Below are positions 1 through 10,243 of a DNA stretch of 64,000 bases, one piece after another. The stretch lies in contig NC_049565.1 in assembly GCF_013368755.1 (NCBI RefSeq), positions 1,984,001 through 2,048,000 of the forward strand, written 5' to 3'. The position numbers and the translations under genes were made by a program. Source of the stretch: Talaromyces rugulosus. Lineage: Eukaryota > Ascomycota > Eurotiomycetes > Eurotiales > Trichocomaceae. Under the pieces are notes generated by a model. It was not told the DNA's origin, did no database searches, and worked only from the letters and a program-made list of their open reading frames with translations. How positions within the stretch are numbered: position 1 is the stretch's first letter; each line of letters opens with the position of its first letter.

Positions 1-1341
1 CGAAAGGGATTTGCAATTTGTACACCTCGCCTCCCCAATGCTGTCTTTTCCCGTTCTTTTTTGATCAGTATGTCAGGAAATGAATTGGTAGTATGTCATT
101 AGGTTTGGTTATTCTCTGTTTTTTGTTTTATTCTGGTACCAGGTCAACTACTCTCGGGGAACCCGGGGATTGATTGAACGCCGATTGTGCGCATTTTTAA
201 GATATCAAATCTTGTACCCGGTTAAAGGGGGAGGTTATTTATCCTAGCTTGTTTCATTTGCCTGAAAAGGTTAGTAAACAGAAGTCAATTCAGTATAGAT
301 TCTAAATGTACGCTTAAAAGGGCTTGTATAGTTCCAACTAAAGTCTCTTTGTAAATAAGTATGATCTTATGGTTTGGTGAATACCTTCCTTGGTTCTATT
401 TATTACGTTATTGACAAGTGGCTTAAAAAATAGTTCTTAAGAAGCAGTTCTAGCAGTAGTATTCTAGAAACATGGCCTTTTTGAGCTATAAACTACCCCT
501 ATTTCTGTAAAATTTTGAGCACATCAAAAACCCTCTGTGTTTGCTGTACAAACAGCGTATTTGGTCACACCGAATTGACCGAGAAATGTCCCCTGTAAAG
601 CCTTGCATCAGTTCCATGGACAAGCACCCTTGGCGAATTTTTCCAATACATGACACCCGACCACTCCGAAGTGGAGCGATGGTTCATTAGCTCATGATGT
701 TGACGTCTTGAACTGTCATTGACGGGCGTCCCGGTGGTCTGAGCAATTGATTTTTGATGCAAATCTTAAATTCGATTAATTTTACTGGGTGAGGTTTTCA
801 GCTAAGAAAATGTACCTGCTGCATTTCCGTAAATGGAAGTTCATTAAGAGAGGACGAAAGACCGGTTTTCCATGGCAAAGATGTAAGTATAGACTGGGCC
901 AAAGTTCAGTCGGTGATGTCGAAAAGGCTGGAATATGTAGAAGATTTATTATCAATTTGAAATGGAGCGATAATATTGAATTATTATTCACAAGTAGCAG
1001 AGGGGTGATCAAATTGTAGATATGAATATACCGTTGACAATGTACCAAATCGATAATTATAGTCTTTATCAAGTGGCATTTTATTACTGGAATAACCGTT
1101 TGGAGGTTCAAATATTGTGAAAAAGTATGTAAACGCGAAGATCCAAACAGAGTGAACAAAACTAGTTACTCTACATAACCGACAACTCCGTCAACTGTCG
1201 TTCCTGTGCCAGCGCACTTCATAAATTAGATGTCTACTTGTCAGTTGATACTGCACAACTTCTCCCCGAGAGACAACCAGTGAAAAGATGGGATAAAATA
1301 TTCATAAGACAACAATTTTCTATTTGTCAAACCGACCCCAA
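1..1341. other. AT-rich stretch without a supportable gene
   Basis: Both strands hold only short frames without family-like features. The longest, about 125 codons on the minus strand near 782-1159, is rich in Leu, Ile and His and looks like chance translation of AT-rich DNA. The stretch probably includes the 3' flank of the delta-COP gene. Nothing functional could be assigned. Confidence 0.6.
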
Positions 1342-3052
1342 TCACTCGATCAAGAAACCCTCCGCGACACTCTTCACATCCTTGGAGAAGCCAACATCTT
1401 GGTCCATATCGAGTAACGATACGCTAGATACATCGACGTCGACAACAGGCGTTGTCTTGGAAAAGCGAACGGACATGGGGAAGAACTCGTTCTCATCGGC
1501 ATCGGCGTCAACAACCTCAAACTCAAAGCTGCCCGAGCCAGTATCCGAGTCGATTGTGCCAATGTTCCAATCCAAGCTATCACCAGACACTTCATATACG
1601 GCATCGAAGCTGGAAACCATTGGCTCTGTGGCTCCATATGGGATAGTGACGGCAACGTCTCGCAGGCTGTCTGCGCCCGTGAGCTCATATTCAACAGTCA
1701 CCGTGGTCGAGTCGGATCCCTTGTTTACCCACACGGTGAAGGTGATAGGGAGAATGTCATTGTCTGAGCCGGAGCTGGCGACGCGCCATCGTAATACGCC
1801 AATTGCGTTATTCGCTGGGAAGCGCTTGGTGGTGTCCTTGAGTTGGATGATATTCGAGTTGGTGAACAAGGCCTTGTCCACATTGGGATGCGTCCGGAAC
1901 TGAGCACCGTGGCTTGGACCAGATTGTAGGTCTAGCTTGATCTTAGTAAAGGCTGGGTCGGAGATTCGAAGTTGAAGATCGCCCTTGACTTCAAAAGATT
2001 TGAGAGCACCCTCGCGAGTGAGCTTGGCTGAGATGGTTTCCGCAACTGTGATGTGGACTGCTTCTCGGTCGGCAGAAAGTGAGGGGCGAGCATCCGAAGC
2101 TGGTGCGACAGGGGTGGCTGCTTGAGGAACCAGGGGAGTCGATTCCTCCGCTTCTGGACCTAGGTCCTCGCGAACCTTTTCGTATATGTCTGTTGTCTTG
2201 GACTTCTTGCCAAGCTGCATACCTTTGCCACGGCTGGGAAGGGGTCTGCCACACGTTTTAGTATTCAAGAGGTAACCAGAGGAGAGATAGCGGTGCATAC
2301 TTGGCGAAGGTCTTGTTCTTCTCGGCTTCATAAGTGTCAAACGTCTGAGGCACAGCGGGACGAGCCGGGGGCGTATACACTGGATATGAAGGCGTCCGGG
2401 GTGCCATTCCATGACCGCTGCGGGCGGCCTCTTTGCGCTGGAGTTCCAGTTGCTTGGCTTTCCTCTTCCTTTCTTCGGTAGCTTCCAATTCTTTGTTCTA
2501 GAGACAGTCAGTATATTAAGCCGTCTGGTAAGTCTGAGACGACAAACCCTCTCAATAATCTCCTGGATCCGCTCCTCGTGACTTTCCATTTCCAAGAATG
2601 TCTTGATCTGGCTGAGGGAGAGATTCTCCCGGTACCCGAGAGTCACCAGCTCATCAAAGGCGCTCAGCAGCTCGAAGGCATTCCGCACGATCTCGCGCTC
2701 ATCCAGACTCTTGCAGATGCTTGTAGTGACCTGTGCGAACAAGTGGAGGCTGTCGATATCTTGCAGGATGTTCGATTGCCGGTTGGTGATGAGAACGATG
2801 TAAAGTTCGTCCAGGGGTTGGTAGACGAAGCGCACATTGTCCTGCTCGACGGTGGTGTGCTGCGTGCCCGAGTCTGCGAGTTTGGGGAGCGAGGCCAAGA
2901 GAGCTTCAATTCGTGAACGAGCAATCTCTCTGAACTGGCGGGACAGGACGGCCTTGCCGCCACGGGTGCATATTGAAGCCGCGAGGACGACCTGTGTGTG
3001 AAGCAATTAGCAGCCGCGGGGGGGCCCGGGACACCGGCAAGGAACGCACCAT
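1342..3052 (-). CDS. RET2: Coatomer subunit delta (delta-COP)
   Basis: Delta-COP belongs to the F-subcomplex of the COPI coat, which drives Golgi-to-ER retrograde vesicle transport. The model has four exons: 3052-3050, 2991-2548, 2497-2301 and 2245-1342, giving 515 aa, normal for the family. The N-terminus (VVLAASICTRGGKAVLSRQF) opens the longin-like domain, residues 1-140. A basic/coiled linker follows at about 150-250. The C-terminal mu-homology domain (about 260-515) ends in FLIE. The first exon is only the ATG: the next intron starts directly after it (GTGCGT) and the second exon resumes with Val-Val-Leu, exactly where family members continue. An alternative would be a start inside the intron (MLHTQ), which is less family-like. 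The gene lies head-to-head with the acidic protein gene, 468 bp apart. Identification is firm; the 3-nt first exon is inferred. Confidence 0.95.
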
Positions 3053-3520
3053 GGTTGATTTGATCAATGGTACTTTAAAAAGTGAGGGAAATCTTCGCAG
3101 AGCCGCAGCGCAGTGGTGGTGGAGAGAGCGTCAAGGCCAGCGAGGCTTTTGGAGTTGGATGCCGGTGCTTGCTTCATCCCGCTTTGTTGTTCTCAGCAAC
3201 GGCGGCTGCTGATTGGGCCGCCCGCCCCACTAGGCTCTCGCTTACTCCTTTCGGCGAAGGCCCGGGTCGCGCCTGCTTTTTGCTGCTTCTGCTCCTTCCT
3301 GAGTCCTCCCTAAGTTGTTGCCTCTTCTCCAACCTCACCTTTTCCAACGCTCCATCATCACGTCGACTGCAACGCGAGTGCGTCTTCTCTACATCGCCTT
3401 CGCATGCACTTCTCCTTGCGAGCCGCTCTTTCTACAAGGGGCAAGCCCATCGACAACGCGCTCTTGAACGCGCCACCCGCCCTTTTTTCCCCGACGGCAA
3501 AGCCATCCCCGGTGTAGGCA
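3053..3520. promoter_or_regulatory. Shared upstream region of delta-COP and acidic-protein genes
   Basis: This 468-bp divergent intergenic segment must carry both promoters and 5' leaders. It contains a CCAAT-type box in inverted orientation (GATTGGGC near 3211) and a pyrimidine-rich leader of the plus-strand gene. No TATA box is obvious. Its role is inferred only from gene arrangement. Confidence 0.5.
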
Positions 3521-6116
3521 ATGAGTGCACCATCATCCCTCCTCTTTCCCGCAGCTATGGAAGATCCTTTTGCAGACACGATGGAGATGGCGTCTCCGTT
3601 TGCGGGCCATGTGGACGACTTTGAGATTGACATTGATATTATGGATGACCAACCTGGAAATGTGGACAACGACTTTGATCTTCAGGATGCTTCTCCTGCA
3701 AACGCGACAGGGGAAGCACTGCCTGATGCCGATATGATGGACGACGTACCAGAGGTCGCTGTTACCGATACATCGCACCATGAGACGCAGCCGCACATGC
3801 AAAGCAATGACACATTCTATCCCGCCCAAGAGACATATGAGTCAGAAATGGCGGATGAAGAGTATGAGGAAGACGGCGATGCCTCTATTGCAGACACCGA
3901 GACTCTGCCTGTCGAGATTGCACCCGCTGAAAATGATCCGGCAGGGCTGGTTGAACCATCCAAACCGGCAGAGGATCAGACAGATACGAACCTGGTAAAC
4001 GACTCAAAGACCGAGGAGGTTGGTGAACAAATATCCACCACTGCACAAGAATCAGATGTACAACGTGAAGAATTATACCCTCAACAGCCGACTGGAGAAG
4101 ATGATGAAGAAGAAAAAGAAGAAGAACGTAATCTAGAGGGCCAGCCGGATACAAAAAATGATGTCGCCGAAACAGAGCAAGTTAATGCCGATATTACAAC
4201 GGACGAAAAAGAAGCAGAATCTCATTCCCCGGATCATCCAGACAACATTGCAGATGCCACGGAACAAGATCATCTGACAGACCAGCCCCACGAAGCAGCC
4301 CTAGAACCTTCAGAAGAGAAACAGGCTTCGGACGTCAAGGACACCAGTGCTATTCTGCATTCGGTCAAAGTTCTATACCAAGGCAGCGAAATTTCGATGT
4401 TCCCTCCTCGTGAGGGTGACGCCTCCGAGACCTATTTCCTTCAGGACGAAGGCCTAGCGTATGAAACCGTCGATCACCTTTTCAAAGAATGTCGCACTAT
4501 TCTTGGAGAACATGCCTCTGATTCAGACTCTTTGGTATTCGATATAGATTCCTTAGGAATACAACTAAGCGAGGTATGTGAAAAGCTTTTTGAAACTTCT
4601 GCTTACAGGGCTAACAGAATCACAGGATAATATTTTTAACCCCAAAGTGACACTATCCCAACTCGTAGATGTCTATGTGCACCTCTGCCGAAACGAAGGT
4701 GTCGAAAAACCAGAACCTCTATATCTCACCCTTACCACAAGACCAAATCTATCCACTGAACTTTCCACTCTGTTGAACACGGCAGCGGAGGGCAAAGGAA
4801 TATCAGAGATTCAGACGTGGGAAGAGGAGTATGAACAGGAAGATGCAGAAAATGCCGAGGATCCCGACCATCCATTACCGTCTGAGTCGCACGTCGAAAA
4901 GCACGAGGATGTTGAGCATGATGACCAAGTTCACATCGAGGCTGAGGCCTCTTCAGCAAGTATTCGGCAGCCAGACGATGAAAACGATGGGCAGTATCGT
5001 GAAGAAGAGGAAGAAGGAGAGAATGAAGACGTTGATGTGGCCCTTCCTAACCAAAGAGTACCGACAAATTCGGAATTAACTGGTCTCGAGGAGAACTCTA
5101 AGGCTGAGGCGGATGCACTTGAAAGCGGTGCCGCCGAATACGAATCAGTGGCACCTGAGGGTCATAGTAACACTCAGTACGACTTTGAAAGACATAGTGA
5201 CTCTAGTGAGACTTTGACACAAGCCCCATTGGTTCAGTCTGAAGATCAACAGCCTGAGGACTCGGCGAGTCATCAGCAAGTCTACGATGATGTAGATCAT
5301 ACAAGATTCGAAGACTATGAAAACGAGGGCTTGACCTTTGGTGGAGAAGCGGCAGAAAATACAGGCCAGGACATCCGAGAAAATGATGAGGCCGATCCGG
5401 ACGAAGACCTACGCTCAAATGCTGTGGAGGTAAATAACACCGATGCCACTGGCGAGGTGGATGATCAAGAGAATGCAGCTACTGAGGTCTACGAGGGTTA
5501 CACCGGCGAAGATAATTTTGAGGAAGATGCCGGTGAAGAGGAAAATCACCAAGAGGTTGATGAAGAATACTACGAGGATGAGGAATATTACGCAGAGGAG
5601 CATCAAGGCACGAATAACGAATCTGGAATTCAACCCGGCCAGGTCGATGGCCAGGACGTCCCAGTAGAGCCCAGTGAGGCCGAACCTAGCTCTTTGGATG
5701 CTTTGGGTGAAGACGATGGGCTACCAGATGACTCTCTCGGTGCCTCCGAGACACGGGAAACAGAAATCGAAGCCCATGACAAGAGTACCGGACTGACTGC
5801 AGAGCTCACAGATGACCTGCTGGGCTTGGAAGAAGATATATTTGCCGAAGCCGAAGACCCCGGGCAGCCCGCTAAGGACGAGCATCCTAGTGGAAATGGC
5901 CAAGACGACGCACATGAAAACGATATCGATGTGATCGACTTTGAAGCCTTTGACGAAGCGGGCGAGACCGAAGTCGCCACAGACGGCGGTTCTGCGAATA
6001 CTCCGCTGCAGCGTCAAAACAGCAGCACTGGGAAGCGATCTCGTGGACCAGAAGATGAAGAGTCCGAGTCTGTCGAAACGTCCACGCCAGATGCAAAACG
6101 GTCTCGATCCTCCTGA
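3521..6116 (+). CDS. Glutamate/aspartate-rich conserved hypothetical protein, probably nuclear
   Basis: Two exons, 3521-4573 and 4626-6116, encode about 847 aa. I do not recognise a named family. The N-terminus has a compact acidic motif (DDFEIDIDIMDD), which looks like the start of a conserved core. A second ATG at 3557, in frame just before it, may be the true start. Residues about 270-410 form the only normally composed segment, with hydrophobic periodicity (HSVKVLYQGSEISMF and the VTLSQLVDVYVHLC region) that looks like a small folded domain split by the intron. The rest is very acidic, low-complexity and probably disordered. The last 40 residues include KRSRG and KRSRSS, which could be nuclear localisation signals. 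The splice is well supported because the phase-0 junction keeps the frame and the alternative acceptor at 4609 does not. A chromatin- or nucleolus-associated role is a guess from composition. Confidence 0.8.
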
Positions 6117-7599
6117 GATGCACTCTGTTCACTCGCATTATCGTCCGACTTATACCCACTTACTTTTCACCTCCCGCAGCATATTGATACTAACTTGTAA
6201 ATGTAAAGCATGCAGCCTATATCGACAGGCCAGCTCAGTGTTTTGGGCGCACTCCATTGTCACGACTTGGGGAGCATTGATATCACCAGGTCGCCAACAA
6301 ACATGAGGCTTTTGGAAACACCGGGGCGACATATCGCTACAATATAGGTACGTCATCCTTGACCTTGTCATTTATCGCTTCAGCGAGGTAGTTGTCTTGA
6401 GTTTGTGTGTTATGTTTGTTCGGGTATACCCTTTTTTGTCTTTTTCTTCTTTTATCGTCTCGCTCTCCTGTGGCGAGATAGGCTCTATATCGTTTTAGTT
6501 TGCACTTTGGTTGCATTGGGTGACGGTGTTCGGTCTTGTAAAAGCTTTTTTCCCCTGGGCTGGAGATTGTCGGTGTTATGTGTTCATTGGGTATGTGGGA
6601 TACCATCATTGTGTTCGTACTTCTAGTCTACTACCAGAACTTGCAGCCTCTTGCTTGCAAGTTGCGACTTGAATGTTGTAATTATCATATTATTATTATC
6701 ATTAGTATTATTAGTATTTGATAGTGGGAATCTCCTTAGCGCATCGCCGTAAAAAATAGATGCATGAAACACGCGGTCCCATGCACAAAGCGATTAGCGC
6801 TCCATTATGAACACAGTGCGACGGGGCAGAGACGATCAACGAGTCAATGACACTCTGGCTCCAAGGTTCATACACAGCGAGCCGCGTCACAGGCCGATCG
6901 CTGCTGATCTGCCCCTGAGCGTCGCAGGGCCGAAATGCCCGCCTGGCTTCTTTGGAGCGTGCCAAGCCCGGCCGCACTGAGCCACACTCGACTCATCTCT
7001 GTGTCTCTTCCTGTCTAACTAGTTACTACTGACGACTTGCGTGACCAACCGAGAGAGCAAATCTCCATCGCCCGTGTCTGACTATCTCTTTCTTTCTCTC
7101 TCTCTCTCTCTCTCTCGCGTCTTTCCCACCCCAGTGTCCTCTTCTCCCAACCTATCGCCCTACGTGGTCTCTTTTCCCTCTCGGCTGCGCTGGTCTGTGT
7201 GCGGCCCATACTTTCTGTCACTCGTTTGAAACACGCGTCCACCGAGACAATAATCTCCACCCACAGAGCCGACCAAGGCAAGCGCTTTGCCTCCATCACT
7301 GCCTATCCTCTATTCGGCCAGTGTACATTGTGCACACGCCAATTCCGAAGCTCGTTGCGGAACGTGGCTGGTTCATCTTCCGTACAACAACCTCGCCTGC
7401 TTGGCATCCCGGTCGCATAAACAAGAGAAATTCTCGATCCGGCTGTCTACAAGGACCTGGTGGCAGTTGCTTTTCAAGTCCACTGTCGCATGTCCTTGAC
7501 TGTTTTTATTTCCGGCTTCTCGGTGTTGACTCGATTCCCTGTTTGAGACAGGGCGGCTTTCGACCAGCCGGGGCACAGGCTCCTTGATCGCATTCCATC
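6117..7599. other. Intergenic region with pyrimidine-rich leader of the NIPA gene
   Basis: The first few hundred bases are T-rich and fit a 3' UTR of the acidic-protein gene. ATT/ATTATT repeats occur near 6684-6720. From about 7085 to 7120 there is a long CT-dinucleotide tract, followed by C/T-rich sequence that fits a promoter and 5' leader for the transporter starting at 7600. Open frames here (for example 7199-7587) are short and have no family features. Confidence 0.5.
7085..7120 (+). repeat. CT-dinucleotide pyrimidine tract upstream of the NIPA gene
   Basis: An almost uninterrupted run of TTTCTTTCTC and CT repeats lies about 480 bp before the start codon. Pyrimidine tracts of this kind often sit just upstream of transcription starts in filamentous fungi. 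It could equally be a neutral microsatellite. Confidence 0.6.
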
Positions 7600-9249
7600 A
7601 TGGTTTCAGACAAGTACGACAAATATATATATTTATTCCTACGTTCTATCCAACCGGGTCTGATTTGAACGTTCTTTAGGTACATTGGCTTGACTTTGGC
7701 CATTGTTTCCACACTAGCAATCGGTTCGTTTACAAGAACAACACTTTCCCCACCTTTACTGTGTCGCTAACGGTCTCAGGAACGAGTTTTGTCATTACTA
7801 AAAAGGTTCGTCCTCACCTCCCAGTTACGGCGCATTGTCCTCGAGTCCTACGTGTATTATCCTGCCTACCCGAAGGCCTGACTGATCGGTTGAGTAGGGG
7901 TTATTACATGCATCGGAACGGCACGGTTTCGAAGGCGAGGGGTTTTCATATCTCCGGAGTCCAATATGGTGGGGGGGAATAAGCACATGTGCGTCTACAA
8001 TGTTATTTTTGTTGACACGAAAATGAAGCTAATGGTTTTTGTCTGCAGTGGCGGTTGGAGAAGTTGCCAACTTCGCCGCATACGCATTTGCGCCAGCAAT
8101 TTTGGTCACCCCGTTAGGTGCTCTGAGTGTTTTGATCGGGTGCGTGAAACAGTCATCTTGCAACACCAAACTGAATGACTCAACTGACTTGCGCGCGCAG
8201 AGCCGTTTTGGGCTCTTACTTCCTTGATGAGCGACTAGGAACCCTTGGCAAGCTGGGATGCGCCATGTGTCTTCTCGGCTCGGTTGTCATTGTGCTTCAC
8301 GCGCCTCCGGATAAACCCGTGGAAACGATCGATGAAATCCTGAGTTATGCATTAACTCCAGGTACGTAGGGTACTATGAATTTGAGCCATATTTTTGAAT
8401 GCTGATTGAAACAGGGTTCCTTCTCTATTGCTTGGCCGTGGCCATCTTCTCCACAGCCATGATCTATCGCGTTGCGCCGGTACACGGAAAAAAGAACCCG
8501 CTTATCTTCATTTCCATTTGCTCAACTGTTGGCTCGGTTTCTGTCATGTCCATCAAAGCGTTTGGAATTGCGTTGAAGCTGACCCTAGGTGGGAACAACC
8601 AATTTACACACGCTTCGACCTATGTCTTCGCCATTGTCACGGTTTTCTGCATTTTGACCCAAATGAACTACTTTAACAAAGCGTTGACTGAGTTTTCGAC
8701 GAATATGTAAGTTGATGCATTCTCGATGTTTTGCTGTGTGGCGTGTACTCATGTTCCCTTTTTTATAGCGTTAACCCGTTGTACTACGTGACCTTCACCA
8801 CGGCGACTCTATGCGCTTCGTTTATTCTTTTCAAAGGCTTCAACACCACCGATGCGGTTAACACCATCTCGTTGTTGTGCGGTTTCCTAGTGATCTTCTC
8901 CGGCGTATATCTCTTGAACCTTTCTCGACATGACCCAGACGGACGAAAGCTGGTGCCTTTGAAAGAAGACGACGATGATGACGGCGTACCCACCGATGGA
9001 ATTGCAAGCTTCTCGACTCGACGTTCGATGCAAGCGCGCAGGAGCACAGATCCTCACCGTCGAAGCTCTTCCAGCGCATATCTGAATGGGTCGGGAGACA
9101 GGGAAGGCTTAATGCACTCCTATGATGCCGAAAGCGGTGTCATTGGTCTGACGGAGCTGAGGGAAGACGACGGCGAACCCGGTCCTACACACAAATATAG
9201 TGAGGACGGTAGTGCGCCGCCATATCAGCCCAAAGACGAGCAGCGATAG
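7600..9249 (+). CDS. NIPA-type magnesium transporter (DUF803)
   Basis: Eight exons encode 399 aa: 7600-7613, 7680-7723, 7780-7805, 7898-7988, 8049-8139, 8201-8361, 8415-8706 and 8769-9249. All junctions keep the frame. The protein belongs to the NIPA/DUF803 family of multi-pass Mg2+ transporters related to the drug/metabolite transporter fold. Typical motifs are [10 protein letters not shown] after the first helix, [25 protein letters not shown] and [14 protein letters not shown]...[14 protein letters not shown]. About nine hydrophobic helices span residues 5-300. The C-terminal tail of about 100 aa is hydrophilic, with an Asp run, Arg/Ser clusters and acidic stretches, and is probably cytosolic and phosphorylated. 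The exon 4 donor is placed at GTGCGT because it yields [13 protein letters not shown], which fits the family better than a GC donor eight bases upstream. A very short 14-nt first coding exon opens the gene. The poly-C run begins 62 bases after the stop. Confidence 0.92.
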
Positions 9250-9310
9250 CCAAATGATACTCTTGTATCCTCATAACGATATCGGAGCGGAACTTTTTTT
9301 TTGCTTCATC

Positions 9311-9311
<1 letters not shown>

Positions 9312-9400
<89 letters not shown>
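9312..9400 (+). repeat. 89-nt uninterrupted poly-C homopolymer
   Basis: The plus strand reads 89 consecutive C residues, preceded by CATCA and followed by TCTCACGC. It sits in the presumed 3' UTR of the NIPA transporter, so the mRNA would carry a C-run and the other strand a G-run able to form stacked G-quadruplexes. Proline and glycine frames through it are artefacts. It may be a true unstable tract or an artefact of assembly or base calling. Confidence 0.95.
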
Positions 9401-9402
<2 letters not shown>

Positions 9403-10243
9403 TCACGCATGATTTGATGCGACGACCTCTGATCGACACTACGGTTTCACGGATTCGTCTTTATGTTATTTTTTTCCATTGTGACTTGATGCTTATACTG
9501 AGGAAGGCCATTAAAGATACAGAATTGCGATGTATTGCATGGCATGGCCATGGGTTTGTTCGCTGGAGCGAAAGGTGTTAATGGTTGGATTTTTTTTTTT
9601 TTTCTTGCGGCGAAGGATGTGCTCTCAATGCGGTATGGAGTAAACTGTGTTCTGGTTCATTTCTTATCGCAATTTGAGTGCGCAAGTCGATATAATCAAA
9701 GATATCGTGCCAAGCTGTCGATAAAAGGACAGTTTCCGAACGGGTGTATATAGCCTCCACCACATTGTATTCTAGTGTATTGGGACATTTGTTTTAAACA
9801 GTTTATTTTATTTTATTTTTTTTTTGCAAATGATTGCTCATGATTTTATTCACTTGATTTTTCAGTGACGTTTTCATACTTTGATATACTAGTACTACGA
9901 ACTATCTACTTAAGCGTATGCCAAGACGACGTCATTCCACTCCCGCGGCCATCGGGCCCCACGTGCACATCTGATAAAGGAACGCTGATGATTGCGCCGT
10001 GATGTCTCTCCGAGGCAAGTGATCGCGGTCAGGCGAAACATGATGGTGATGCGCGATGCAGTGCCAGTCCCTCAGTCGCTGTTCTCTCGACATATAATAC
10101 ACGCTTCCTATATGCTTTTTGCTTGCGGTCGCTGAGCTTCGACTAACCTAACCTCCAAGGACGGCAACGCCGCGCCCGCAAAAACTCAATTATCAGTCCG
10201 ATAAGAAAGAATATACTATACGCCGCCGGGGGCGCAAACAAAT
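9401..10243. other. Intergenic region between NIPA and SAC genes
   Basis: The left half is T-rich and fits 3' UTR sequence, with T-runs near 9590 and 9821. The right half (about 9930-10240) is more balanced, with GC-rich patches (CCCGCGGCCATCGGGCCCCACGTG near 9945-9965, including a CACGTG E-box-like hexamer) that suit a promoter for the SAC gene. No coding evidence was found. Confidence 0.45.

Noticed and set aside
1238..1903. 221-codon plus-strand frame opposite delta-COP
   Set aside because: It is antisense to the well-supported delta-COP exon and has no recognisable features.
9185..9439. Glycine- or proline-homopolymer frames
   Set aside because: They are translations of the poly-C run and have no start context or family.
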